64,000 nucleotides of DNA from CAIWHR01 sp963830485 (lineage in GTDB: Bacteria > Pseudomonadota > Gammaproteobacteria > Burkholderiales > Casimicrobiaceae): positions 62,001 to 126,000 of the forward strand of contig CAWHNE010000029.1 of NCBI GenBank assembly GCA_963830485.1, in the 5' to 3' direction. Below the pieces are notes generated by a model. That model was not told where the DNA came from. It ran no database searches and saw nothing but the letters and a program-made list of their open reading frames with translations. The position numbers and the translations under genes were made by a program. Positions 33,762 to 42,943 of this stretch are shown here, one piece after another (the stretch's first letter is position 1; every line of letters begins with the position of its first letter).

Positions 33762-34613
33762 GTGGCGGGCATCGCGTACACGCCTGAATTCGTCGAGCGC
33801 GGCTACAACCTCCGCGCCGCGGAGCCCGATCACCCGGCGTGGTTTGCGCGCTATGCCGCGACGTCTTCCGACGCGCGCGCGCGCTTCGCGCCGCGGCTCG
33901 ATCTGCGCTACGGCCTCGGACCGAAGGAGACGCTCGACCTCTTCGTTCCGAGCAGCCCTGCGCGCGGGACGCTCGTCTTCCTGCACGGGGGCTACTGGCG
34001 CGCGCTCGACAAAAGCGACTTCTCGTTCGTCGCGCCGCCGTTCCTCGCGCAGGGCATCGCCGTCGCGGTCGTCAACTACGACCTGTGCCCGGACGTCACC
34101 GTCGCCGCGATCGTCGACGAATGCCGGCGCGCGCTCGCCTGGCTTGTCCGCGAGGGGGGCGCGCTGGGAGCCGCCACCGACCGGATCGTCGCCGCCGGGC
34201 ATTCGGCGGGGGGCCACCTGGTGGCGATGATGTTCGCGACCGACTGGGTCGCGGCGGGGCTGGACGAACCCCGGCTCGTGGGCGGCGTGTCGCTCTCCGG
34301 CGTCCACGACCTCGCGCCGATGGTGTTCTTCTCGTACAACGTCGACCTCAAGCTCGACGCTGCCGAGGCCCGGCGGCTGTCGCCCGTCCACCTGCGCTCG
34401 CATGCCGCCGCGCCACTGCTGCTCGCGGTCGGCGCCGACGAGACGTCCGAGTTCATCCGGCAGACGCGGCTCCTGTGGGACGCATGGCCGGTGAACCGTC
34501 CCCCGGGCGACCTCACGCCGGTGTTCGTCCCAGCGCGCAGCCACTTCAGCGTGGTTGCGGACTACGGCGACTCCGGGAGCGATCTCGTGCGCCGGACGCT
34601 AGCGCTCTTCTGA
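33762..34613 (+). CDS. Alpha/beta hydrolase, kynurenine-formamidase-like
   Basis: A 283-residue serine hydrolase. LVFLHGGYWRALDK contains the HGGxW oxyanion motif typical of eukaryotic-type kynurenine formamidases and related esterases. The nucleophile elbow is GHSAGGHLVAMMF, and a C-terminal histidine lies in SHFSVVADYGD. In that family the enzyme hydrolyses N-formylkynurenine, on the way to anthranilate. It follows the FAH gene by seven bases and starts at GTG 33762. Its neighbourhood, downstream of an anthranilate-type CoA operon, makes the formamidase reading attractive, but no tryptophan dioxygenase or kynureninase gene is in the window. A general carboxylesterase remains possible. Confidence 0.72.
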   Translation: MAGIAYTPEFVERGYNLRAAEPDHPAWFARYAATSSDARARFAPRLDLRYGLGPKETLDLFVPSSPARGTLVFLHGGYWRALDKSDFSFVAPPFLAQGIAVAVVNYDLCPDVTVAAIVDECRRALAWLVREGGALGAATDRIVAAGHSAGGHLVAMMFATDWVAAGLDEPRLVGGVSLSGVHDLAPMVFFSYNVDLKLDAAEARRLSPVHLRSHAAAPLLLAVGADETSEFIRQTRLLWDAWPVNRPPGDLTPVFVPARSHFSVVADYGDSGSDLVRRTLALF

Positions 34614-34703
34614 TCCCACCGGCCGCGACCGGCTCCCAGCCGCCTGCGATCGACTCGCCGCCGCTGCCGTCGATCCTGCCCGGACCGGGTTCGTTCGGGC
34701 CCC

Positions 34704-34755
34704 TTGACAACTGACCGACGGTCACTTACGCTGCCTACCAAGTGACCCTGAGTCA
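34704..34755 (+). promoter_or_regulatory. Promoter with two operator-like dyads upstream of the tetR-RND operon
   Basis: TTGACA (34704-34709), 17 bases, then TACGCT (34727-34732) forms a promoter. Inside the spacer lies the perfect 13-base palindrome TGACCGACGGTCA (34712-34724). A second dyad TGAC-N5-GTCA lies at 34743-34755, downstream of the -10. Both share TGAC/GTCA half-sites, as expected for a TetR repressor that binds its own promoter. The start codon is 30 bases beyond the second dyad. Confidence 0.65.
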
Positions 34756-34785
34756 GTTACGGGTTTCGCACCGAGGATATTCGCC

Positions 34786-35466
34786 ATGGTCATTCGTCAA
34801 CGCGCGATGCAGGCCGAGGACAAGCGGGAGCGCCACGACGCGATCCTCGACGCCGCCGAGCGGGTGCTGCTGCGCTCGCCCGACCGCGTCCTCAACGTTG
34901 CCGAGGTCGCCGACGAGGCGGGCCTCGCCAAGGGCACCGTGTACCTCTATTTCCCGAGCAAGGACGAGCTCCTGCTTGCCGTGCACGAGCGGCGGGTCGA
35001 CGGCTTCTTCCGCGACGTGATCGAGCTGGTCGAAGGGCCGCCGCCGGTGTCCATCGAGCCGATGTTCGGGCTCACGCGCCGGCACATGATCGACCCTCCG
35101 CTCTATCTCCCGCTCGCGTCACGCTGCTTCGGGCTCATGGCGCACAGCATTCCGGCGGAGGCCGCCGCCGCGTTCCGCCAACGGATGGTGGCGCGCCTCG
35201 AACGCGCCGGCGCTGGGCTCGAGCGTCACTTCCCCGCGCTTCCGCCGGGCGGCGGCGTCGCGCTGTTGCGCCGCAGCTACGCGCTGATCCTCGGGCTCTG
35301 GCAAATGGCAGCCGGGTCGGGGGGCGAAAACTCGCACTGCGCGATGGCTGGGCCCGCCCCGTCGCCGGTCTTCGCATGGAGCTATCCAACGGAGCTCGAG
35401 GTCGCGCTGCGCGCGCTGTGGCGCGGAATGGTCGGCGCACCCGCCGCTCTGGAGGTCGTCCGATGA
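34786..35466 (+). CDS. TetR-family repressor of the adjacent RND pump
   Basis: A 226-residue regulator. The helix-turn-helix domain occupies roughly residues 15-60: AILDAAERVLL, then NVAEVADEAGLAKGTVYLYFPSKDELLLAV. The C-terminal ligand domain is not recognisable at subfamily level. Its stop overlaps the start of the membrane-fusion gene (ATGA), so repressor and pump are one transcript. The palindromic promoter just upstream suggests negative autoregulation, with a pump substrate as inducer. An ATG at 34807 (MQAEDK) is an alternative start. Confidence 0.9.
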   Translation: MVIRQRAMQAEDKRERHDAILDAAERVLLRSPDRVLNVAEVADEAGLAKGTVYLYFPSKDELLLAVHERRVDGFFRDVIELVEGPPPVSIEPMFGLTRRHMIDPPLYLPLASRCFGLMAHSIPAEAAAAFRQRMVARLERAGAGLERHFPALPPGGGVALLRRSYALILGLWQMAAGSGGENSHCAMAGPAPSPVFAWSYPTELEVALRALWRGMVGAPAALEVVR

Positions 35467-36578
35467 AACCCTTGTTCCCGATTCTCCTGATCGCCGTCGC
35501 GGTGACTGCCGCCGGTTGCGCGAAGCACGAACCCCCGCCCGCGGCTGCACGTCCGGTGATGCTGGCCCAGGTCGTCCCGGGGAGCGGCGCCGAGACCGCG
35601 GTCTTCGCGGGCGAGGTGAAGCCGCGCTACGAGTCCGATCTCGCCTTCCGTATTCCCGGCAAGATCGTTATCCGCGCGGTCGATGCCGGCGCGCGCGTGT
35701 CGAAGGGCCAGGTTCTCGCGCGGCTCGATCCGGCCGACGTCGGCCTGCAGGCGGAGGCGGCGAGGGCGCAGGTCGCCGCGGCGCAGAACGAGTACGACTT
35801 CGCGCAGGCCGAATACCAGCGCTATCAGAGCCTGCTCGAGCAGAAGTTCGTCAGCGCGTCCGCGCTCGACGCGAAGCGCAACGCGATGAACACGAACCGC
35901 GCGAAGCTCGCGCAGGCGAAGGCGAACCTCGCCGTGACGCAGAATCAGGCGGCGTACGCGACGCTCGTTGCGCCGGAGGACGGCGTGATCACGTCGGTCA
36001 CCGCCGAGGCGGGCCAGGTCGTCGCCGCCGGGCAGCCGGTGATGCGGCACGCGCGGGAGACCGAGCGCGAGGTCGCGATCGCGGTGCCCGAGGCGCGTTT
36101 GAGCGAGCTCGCGCGCGCCGAAGAGATCGTCGTCGTGCTGGTCGCGGAACCGGCCAAGCCGTATCGCGCGAAAGTGCGCGAGATCGCGCCCGCGGTCGAT
36201 CCGGTGACGCGCACGTTCGCCGTCCGCGTGTCCGTCGCCGATCCCGCGCCGGCGCTGCAGTGGGGGATGACGGCCAACGTCGTCCTCGCGGCGCGCGGCG
36301 CGCAATCGACGAGCCTGCTGCCGTCGACGTCGGTCTACCAGACGGTGGACGGCCGGCCTGCGGTGTGGGTGTTCGATCCCAACGCCGGCAAGGTCTCGCT
36401 GCGTCCGGTGACGATCGCACAATACCGCGAGGACGGCGTCGTGATCGGCTCCGGGCTCGCCGCGGGCGAGTGGGTGGTCGCGACCGGCGCGAACAAGCTG
36501 CACGAAGGACAGCACGTGCGCCCCTACGAAGCGGCCGGAAGGCCGTCGCCGCCCGCTGCGACGGCGAGCAACGGCTGA
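35463..36578 (+). CDS. RND efflux periplasmic adaptor (membrane fusion) lipoprotein
   Basis: A 371-residue HlyD/AcrA-type adaptor that links an RND pump to an outer-membrane channel. The signal ends in AAGCAK, a lipobox with the cysteine lipidated. The lipoyl half-domain GKIVIRAVDAGARVSKGQVLARLD is followed by a coiled hairpin (AEAARAQVAAAQNEYDFAQAEYQRY) and the second lipoyl half APEDGVITSVTAEAGQVV. Barrel and membrane-proximal domains end at VRPYEAAG. It is translationally coupled to tetR and followed 12 bases later by the pump gene. No outer-membrane factor is encoded here, so it must share one encoded elsewhere. The cargo is unknown. Confidence 0.92.
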   Translation: MKPLFPILLIAVAVTAAGCAKHEPPPAAARPVMLAQVVPGSGAETAVFAGEVKPRYESDLAFRIPGKIVIRAVDAGARVSKGQVLARLDPADVGLQAEAARAQVAAAQNEYDFAQAEYQRYQSLLEQKFVSASALDAKRNAMNTNRAKLAQAKANLAVTQNQAAYATLVAPEDGVITSVTAEAGQVVAAGQPVMRHARETEREVAIAVPEARLSELARAEEIVVVLVAEPAKPYRAKVREIAPAVDPVTRTFAVRVSVADPAPALQWGMTANVVLAARGAQSTSLLPSTSVYQTVDGRPAVWVFDPNAGKVSLRPVTIAQYREDGVVIGSGLAAGEWVVATGANKLHEGQHVRPYEAAGRPSPPAATASNG

Positions 36579-36590
36579 CGCCGAGCGTCG

Positions 36591-39500
36591 ATGATGAATC
36601 CGCCCGATTCCGCCGGCGGCACGCCGCGGGCTGCGCTTCAACCTCTCCGAGTGGGCGCTCCACCACCGGCTGCTCGTCCTCTACCTGATCGTCGTGTTCG
36701 CGCTCGCAGGCGCCTTCGCGTACACGAAGCTCGGCCAGTCCGAGGATCCGCCGTTTACGTTCAAGGTCGTCGTCGTCAAGACGCAATTGGCCCGGCGCCT
36801 CGCCGCGCGACGTCGAGGAGCAGGTGACCGACCGCATCGAGCGCAAGCTCCAGGAGCTGCCGCTCGAATGGGTGCGGAGCTACTCGCGGCCGGGCGAGTC
36901 GCTCGTTTTCGTCTCGTTCAAGGATTCGATCCCCTCGTCCGCCATTCCTGATCTGCAGTACCAGGTGAGAAAGAAGATCGGCGACATCCGCACGTCGCTG
37001 CCCGCCGGCATCCAGGGCCCGTACTTCAACGACGAGTTCGGCGACACGTACACGAACGTCTACGCGATCACCGGCGACGGCTTCGGCTACCGCGACCTCA
37101 AGGAGTTCGGCGACCGCGCGCGGGCCGAGCTCCTGCGCGTCCCCGGCGTCGCCAAGGTGGACTTCATCGGCGAGCAGGAAGAGAAGATCTTCGTCGAGCT
37201 GTCGAACGCGCGGCTCGCGCTGATCGGCGTCGAGCCGACGCAGATCGTGCAGACGCTCGCGGCGCAGAACGCGATGGCCGCCGCCGGCGCGTTCGAGACC
37301 GCGACCGACCGGATCTACCTGCGGCCGACCGGCGCGCTCGATTCGGAAGACGCGGTGCGCGACATCGCGATCCGCGCCAACGGCCGGCTCTTCCGGCTGG
37401 GTGACATCGCGGAGGTGACGCGCGGCTACGTCGACCCGCCGCAGCAGAAGATGCGCTGGCACGGGCGCGAGGCGCTCGGCATCGGCGTGACGATGGTGAA
37501 GGGCGGCGACGTGATCGAGCTCGGCCGCGCGCTCGACGCGAAGCTCGTGCAGATCGAGTCGCAGCTCCCGGCGGGTGTCGAGATCGGGCACGTGGCGAGC
37601 ATGCCGCGCGCGGTCGCGCGCTCGGTGCGCGAGTTCATCCGCTCGCTCGCCGAGGCGGTGGCGATCGTGCTCGCCGTCTCGCTTGTGAGCCTTGGCCTGC
37701 GCACCGGACTCGTCGTCGCGGTCTCGATCCCGCTCGTGCTGGCGATGACGTTCGTGTTCATGTGGGTCTTCGGGATCGGCCTCCACAAGATCTCGCTCGG
37801 CGCGCTGATCCTCTCGCTCGGCCTCCTTGTCGACGACGCGATCATCGCGGTCGAAATGATGGCGATCAAGCTGGAGCAGGGCCTCGACCGCTTCCGCGCG
37901 GCGAGCTTCGCCTACGCGAGCACCGCGTTTCCGATGCTGACCGGCACGCTGGTGACGGTGGCCGGCTTCCTGCCGATCGCCACCGCGCAGAGCTCGACCG
38001 GCGAGTACACGCGCTCGTTGTTCGAGGTTTCGGCGATCGCGCTCATCGCGTCGTGGTTCGTCGCGGTGATCGCGATACCGTACCTGGGCTACCGGATGCT
38101 GCCGGATTTCAAGGAGACGCGGCGGGCATCGCTCGCCGCGCGGCTCTGGGCGCGGTTGCGGGGGCTGCCGGAGCCGCTTGCGCGCGACGCCGCTCACGGC
38201 GAGCCCGACCGCGTCTACGATACGCCGTTCTATCGCCGCTTCCGCGCGCTCGTCGGGTGGAGCGTCGCCCACCGGTACGTCGTGATCGGCGCGACGCTCG
38301 CCGCGTTCGCGCTCTCGCTCGCCGCGTTCCGGCTCGTGCCGCAGCAGTTCTTCCCGTCGTCGTCGCGGCCCGAGCTGATCGTCGACCTGCGGCTGCCCGA
38401 GGGCAGCTCGTTCGCGGCCACGCTCGCGCAGGCGAAGCGGATGGAGGGCATCCTCGACGCGGAGCCGGGCATCGAGAGCTACGTCGCCTACGTAGGCGTG
38501 GGCAGTCCGCGCTTCTACCTGCCGCTCGACCAGCAGCTCCAGAACGTCGAACTTCGCGCAGTTCGTGCTCGTCGCGAAGTCGAACCAGGAGCGCGAGCGC
38601 GTGCGTGCCCGCCTGATCCGGCTGTTCGACGACGATTTCCCGGAGCTGCGCGGCCGCGTGTCGCGCCTCGAGAACGGACCGCCCGTCGGCTTCCCGGTGC
38701 AGTTCCGCGTGTCCGGCGAGGACCTGGCCCGCGTGCGCGCGATCGCGCAGCAGGTGATGGCGGTCGTGCGCGCCGACTCCGAGGTCACCAACGCGCAGTT
38801 CGATTCCGACGAGCCGACGAAGGTGATCCGGCTCGCCGTCGACCAGAACAAGGCGCGCGTGCTGGGCTTCTCGTCGCAGGACCTCGCCGCCTTCCTCAAC
38901 AACTCGGTGTCCGGGCTCACGGTTACCTATGTCCGCGAGCGGGACAAGCAGATTGAAGTGCTCTTGCGCGGCGCGGCGCCGGAGCGCGCGCGCTTGTCGT
39001 TCTTGAAGGACCTCGCGCTGCCCGCGCGCGGCGGCAAAGCGGTGCCGATCACGCAGATCGCCGACATCCGCTACGAGCAGGAGGATGGGATCCTCTGGCG
39101 CCGCGATCGGCTGCCGACCGTCACCGTGCGTTCCGACGTGCTGGGCGATGCGCAGGGCCCCGACGTCGCGAAGCGGATCGACCCGCAGCTCGCCGCGCTG
39201 CGCGCGTCGCTGCCGTTGGGCTATCGGATCGAGATCGGCGGCGCGGTCGAGGACTCCGCGCGCGGGCAGTCGTCGATCGTCGCCGGCGTGCCGCTGATGG
39301 TGCTGACCATCCTCACGCTCCTCGTGATCCAGCTGCGGAGCTTCTCGCGCACGCTGATGGTCCTGCTCACGGCTCCGCTGGGACTGATCGGCGTGACTGC
39401 GGGACTGCTCGTGTTCGGGCTGCCGTTCGGCTTCGTCGCGATGCTGGGGACGATCGCGTTGTCCGGGATCATCATGCGCAACTCGATCATCCTGGTCGAC

Positions 39501-39776
39501 CAGATCGAGCAGGACATCGCGGCCGGGCTCGCGCCACAGGAAGCGATCGTCGGTGCGACGACGCGCCGCTTCCGGCCGATCGTGCTCACCGCCGCCGCCG
39601 CGGTGCTCGGCATGATTCCGCTCGTGCGGAGCGCGTTCTTCGGGCCGATGGCGGTGGCGATGATGGGCGGGCTCGTCGTCGCGACGGTTCTGACGCTGGG
39701 CTTTCTGCCCGCGCTCTACGCGGCGTGGTTCCGCGTGCGGGCGCCGGCGCCTGCCCTGGTTCCCGTGACCGCATGA
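36591..39776 (+). CDS. RND-family inner-membrane efflux pump, with three apparent frameshifts
   Basis: An AcrB/MexB-superfamily proton-driven exporter. After repair it has about 1060 residues. N-terminal sequence RFNLSEWALHHRLLVLYLIVVFALAG, the porter-domain EDPPFTFKVVVVKTQ, TM4-type GLLVDDAIIAVEMM with the proton-relay aspartates, and C-terminal LSGIIMRNSIILVDQI are all clear. One surplus base in the GGG at 36628-36630, one T in TT at 36787-36788 and one G at 38549 each shift the frame. Removing them restores continuous homology (for example DQQLQNVNFAQFVLVAKSNQ). With three such breaks the gene could be dead, but the conservation across every break argues for sequence errors. It follows the adaptor gene in the operon. 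Confidence 0.88.
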
Positions 39777-39810
39777 CCCCGCACGATACCGGCGATGGTG
39801 CGACGCGGAG

Positions 39811-39816
39811 TAAAAT
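39811..39816 (+). promoter_or_regulatory. Candidate -10 element (TAAAAT) for the ribB-ribH-nusB operon
   Basis: TAAAAT lies 29 bases before the ribB start, in the 69-base gap after the RND pump gene. The -35 region is not convincing. No FMN riboswitch is present: the gap is too short and shows none of the conserved aptamer sequence. Confidence 0.4.
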
Positions 39817-39845
39817 GACGCCTTTCGCCGCCGCATTCCGCCGCC

Positions 39846-40955
39846 ATGACCCTGAGCCCGACCACGGAGATCGTCGCCGACCTCAAGGCCGGCCGGATGG
39901 TCATCCTCGTCGACGAGGAGGACCGCGAGAACGAAGGCGACCTCGTGTTCGCCGCGGACTTCGTCACGCCCGAGAAGATCAACTTCCTCGCGAAGCACGG
40001 CCGCGGTCTGATCTGCATGCCGATCACCGCCGAGCACGCCGAACGGCTGCGGCTGCCGCCGATGACGGCCAACAACCGCTCCGTCCACGGCACGAACTTC
40101 ACGGTCTCGATCGAGGCGGCCGAAGGCGATCACGACCGGCATCTCCGCCGCCGACCGCGCGCGCACCGTGCAGGTCGCCGCGCGGCCCGACGCGTCGCCC
40201 GACGACATCGTGCAGCCGGGCCACGTGTTTCCGCTGATCGCGCAGCCGGGCGGCGTGCTCGTGCGCGCCGGCCACACCGAGGCGTGCTGCGATCTGATGC
40301 GGCTCGCCGGGCTCAACCCGTCCGCCGTGCTTTGCGAGATCATGAACGACGACGGCACGATGGCGCGGCTGCCCGGACCTGCTCGCGTTCGCGCACGCGC
40401 ACGGGCTCAAGATCGGGACGATCGCCGACCTGATCCACTACCGGAGCCGCACCGAGACGCTGGTCGAGCGGATCGCCGAGCGTCCGCTGACGACCGTGCA
40501 CGGCGCGTTCCGGCTCGTCGTCTATCGCGACAAGCTGACCGACGCGACGCACCTCGTGCTCGTGCGCGGACCGCTGTCGCCCGACTCCGAGACGCTCGTC
40601 CGCGTGCACGAGCCGGTGTCGGTGATGGACCTGCTCGACGTCGCGAGCACGTCGCATTCGTGGACGATCCCCGCGGCGCTCGCGGCGATCGCCGAGGCGG
40701 GCCGCGGCGTGGTCGTGCTCCTGCACCGGCCCGAGAGCGCGCACGAGCTGCGCCAGCGCGCGATGGCCGACGCAGCCGGCGGTCTCGGCGAAGGTCGATC
40801 TCCTCAACTACGGGATCGGCGCGCAGATCCTGCGCGACCTGAACGTCGGCCGGATGCGCCTGATGGCGAAGCCGCGCAAGATGCCGAGCATGACGGGCTT
40901 CGATCTCGAAGTGACCGGCTATCTCGAGCAGCCGCCGCTGCGCAAGGCCTCGTAG
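39846..40955 (+). CDS. ribB: 3,4-dihydroxy-2-butanone 4-phosphate synthase with degenerate GTP cyclohydrolase II-like domain (RibBX type), three apparent frameshifts
   Basis: RibB makes the four-carbon unit of riboflavin from ribulose 5-phosphate. The N-terminal domain shows MVILVDEEDRENEGDLVFAA, FLAKHGRGLICMP and VQAARPDASP-type sequence with RAGHTEACCDLMRLAG. Frames switch at 40130 (extra A), 40372-40374 (extra C) and about 40779-40782 (extra G). Repair gives about 369 residues, the normal length for a two-domain protein. The C-terminal RibA-like part (HGAFRLVVYRDKLTDATHLVLV to LLNYGIGAQILRDLNV) lacks the zinc-binding cysteine cluster and GDVFGS region of active cyclohydrolase II. This matches the RibBX variant of Proteobacteria, so GTP cyclohydrolase must come from another gene. 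ribH follows after 15 bases. Confidence 0.9.
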
Positions 40956-40970
40956 GCGGAGCAGTCCCCC

Positions 40971-41438
40971 ATGTCCGACGTCAAGCGCATCGATCCGGAC
41001 ACGTCCGGCAAGGGCCGCCGCGTCGGCATCGTCGTCTCGCGCTTCAACGGCGCGATCGCCGACGCGCTCCTCGCCGGCGCGCTCCGCGCGTGCGCCGAGG
41101 CGGGGGTCGCCGAGCGCGACATCGTCGTCGTCACGGTGCCGGGCGCGCTCGAGGCGCCGCTCGCGCTGCAGCGTCTCGCGCAGGCGGGCGACTGCGACGC
41201 GCTGGTCGCGCTCGGCGCCGTCGTCCGCGGCGAGACCTACCACTTCGAGATCGTCGCCAACGAGTCGGCCTCCGGCGTGTCCAGCGTCCAGCTCGAATCC
41301 GGCATCCCGATCGGCAACGGCATCCTGACGACGGACACCGAAGAGCAGGCGCAGGCGCGCGCCGACGCGAAGGGGTACGACGCCGCGCAGGCGGCGCTCG
41401 AGCTCGCGAACCTGCTGGACGCGATCGATGAGATCTAA
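40971..41438 (+). CDS. ribH: 6,7-dimethyl-8-ribityllumazine synthase
   Basis: Lumazine synthase condenses the RibB product with the pyrimidine intermediate, giving the substrate for RibE. It has 155 residues. Family motifs are VSRFNGAIADALLAGAL, VPGALEAPLALQRLA, VALGAVVRGETYHFEIVANES (with the catalytic His in ETYHFE) and GIPIGNGILTTDTEEQA. The end overlaps the nusB start by 11 bases. It stands in the standard ribB-ribH-nusB order. Confidence 0.97.
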   Translation: MSDVKRIDPDTSGKGRRVGIVVSRFNGAIADALLAGALRACAEAGVAERDIVVVTVPGALEAPLALQRLAQAGDCDALVALGAVVRGETYHFEIVANESASGVSSVQLESGIPIGNGILTTDTEEQAQARADAKGYDAAQAALELANLLDAIDEI

Positions 41439-41893
41439 TCCGCGCCGCCGCGCGCGCGAGTTCGCGCTGCAGGGCCTCTACCAGCGGCAGCTCTCGGGCA
41501 ACGCGCCCGCGGCGATCCACGCGCAGCTCGCGGAAGCCGGCGGCTTCGCGCAGGCTGACCGGCGCCTATTTCGAAACGCTGTGGTCGGGCGTCACCTCCG
41601 ACTACGACGCGCTCGTCGCGCGGTTCGCGCCGTGGCTCGACCGCACCGCCGCGCAGCTCTCGCCCGTCGAGCGCGCGATCCTCGTCATCGGCGCCTGGGA
41701 GCTCGCGCACCGTCCCGAGATCCCGTATCGCGTCGTCATCAACGAGGCGGTCGAGCTCGCGAAGTCCTACGGCGGGACCGACGGCCACAAGTTCGTCAAC
41801 GGCGTGCTCGACAAGCTCGCCGGCGCGATACGCGCCGACGAGATCCGGGCGCTCGCGGCGGAGCGCGAACGCGCGGCCGGCGCGGCCGGTTGA
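41428..41893 (+). CDS. nusB: Transcription antitermination factor NusB, with one apparent frameshift
   Basis: NusB with NusE binds boxA RNA in rRNA antitermination. The N-terminus RRRAREFALQGLYQRQLSGN is typical. After EAGGFAQAD the frame breaks at about 41563, and one surplus C explains it, restoring RAYFETLWSGVTSDYDALVARF and the conserved C-terminal block VERAILVIGAWELAHRPEIPYRVVINEAVELAKSYGG. HKFVNGVLDKLA ends the domain. The repaired length of about 154 residues is normal. As an essential gene it is most likely intact in the organism, with the extra base a sequence error. Confidence 0.93.
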
Positions 41894-41898
41894 ATTTC

Positions 41899-42931
41899 AT
41901 GGCTCGCGTCGCGGCGCGTCTGTTCGTCGTCGCCGCCGCGGCCATCGGCTGGGCGCTCGCGCCCTGCGCCGGCGCCGCACCGCTCGTCGTCTATTGCACG
42001 CACGACCCCGACGCGTGCGAGCTCGCCGCGCAGACGTTCACGCGCGAGACGGGCATCGCCGTCGCGATGACGCGCAAGGCGACCGGAGAGGTCTACGCGC
42101 AGCTCCGCGCCGAACGCGACAATCCGAAGGCCGACGTCTGGTACGGCGGTACGTTCGACTCGTTCCTGCAGGGCGCGGCCGAGGGCCTGTTCGCGCCGTA
42201 CCGCTCGCCGAAGCTCGTCGAACTCCATCCGTGGGCGCAGCGACAGGCGCGCGAGACCGGCGACCGTGCCGTCGCGATCTACCGCATCATCCTGGGCTTC
42301 GGCACGAATCCCGAGCTGCTCGCGAAGCGCAATCTCGCCGCACCGCGCTGCTGGTCCGATCTCGCGAAGCCCGACTACCGAAGGGAAGTCGAGCTCTCGA
42401 ACCCGGTGACGAGCGGCACCGGCTACACGATCCTGGTCACACTGATCGCGCTCTACGGCGAGGACGGCGCGTTCGACTACCTCCGCCGGCTCGCGCCCAA
42501 CGTGATCCGTTACACGCAGTCGGGCACCGCACAGGGTCCGTCCGTCGCGCGCGGCGAGGCCGCCGTCGGCGTCACCTTCGTCCACGAGTTCGTGACGCAG
42601 CAGCTCGCAGGGTTTTCCGGTCGAGGTGACGATCCCGTGCGAGGGCACGGGCGACGCGCTCGGCGGGATGGCCATCGTCGCGGGCGGTCCGAATCCGGTC
42701 GAGGCGCGCGCGTTCTACGACTGGGCGCTCACGAAGGGCGCGCAGGAGCTCGCCAACCGGACGAAGAACCTGATCCTTCCTGCGAACCGGCAGGCCGACG
42801 TGCGGCCCGAGGCGGCGCGATTCGCGAATGCTCGCGTCGTCGACATCGACCCGGCGAAGTACGGCGCACCTGCCGAGAAGAAGCGGCTCCTCGCGCGCTG
42901 GCAGCGCGACGTCGGCGATGCGCCGCGCTGA
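41899..42931 (+). CDS. ABC transporter periplasmic solute-binding protein (iron/phosphonate-type), one apparent frameshift
   Basis: A 343-residue receptor of the type II periplasmic-binding family related to Fe(III) and 2-aminoethylphosphonate receptors. It has a signal peptide (LFVVAAAAIGWALAPCAGAAP), then VVYCTHDPDACELAAQTFTRETG, KADVWYGGTFDSFLQGAAEGLF and SNPVTSGTGYTILVTLIALYG. The frame shifts in TTTT at 42613-42616. With one T removed it reads QLAGFPVEVTIPCEGTGDALGGMAIVAGGPN. No permease or ATPase gene is adjacent, and its place between nusB and thiL is unusual, so it is an insertion into a conserved block. The ligand is unknown. Confidence 0.83.
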
Positions 42932-42943
42932 GCGGGGCCCCCC

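Noticed and set aside
36776..38920. Long antisense frame of 714 codons opposite the RND pump gene
   Set aside because: It is a GC-bias shadow with Arg/Asp/Glu-rich low-complexity sequence, and the other strand encodes clear RND motifs.
39777..39845. FMN riboswitch upstream of ribB
   Set aside because: The gap is only 69 bases and has none of the conserved aptamer stems.
39846..40955. Programmed frameshifting in ribB, nusB or the RND pump
   Set aside because: No slippery heptamer with a downstream structure was seen, the sites differ in context, and such genes are not known to use recoding. Clustered sequence error explains them better.
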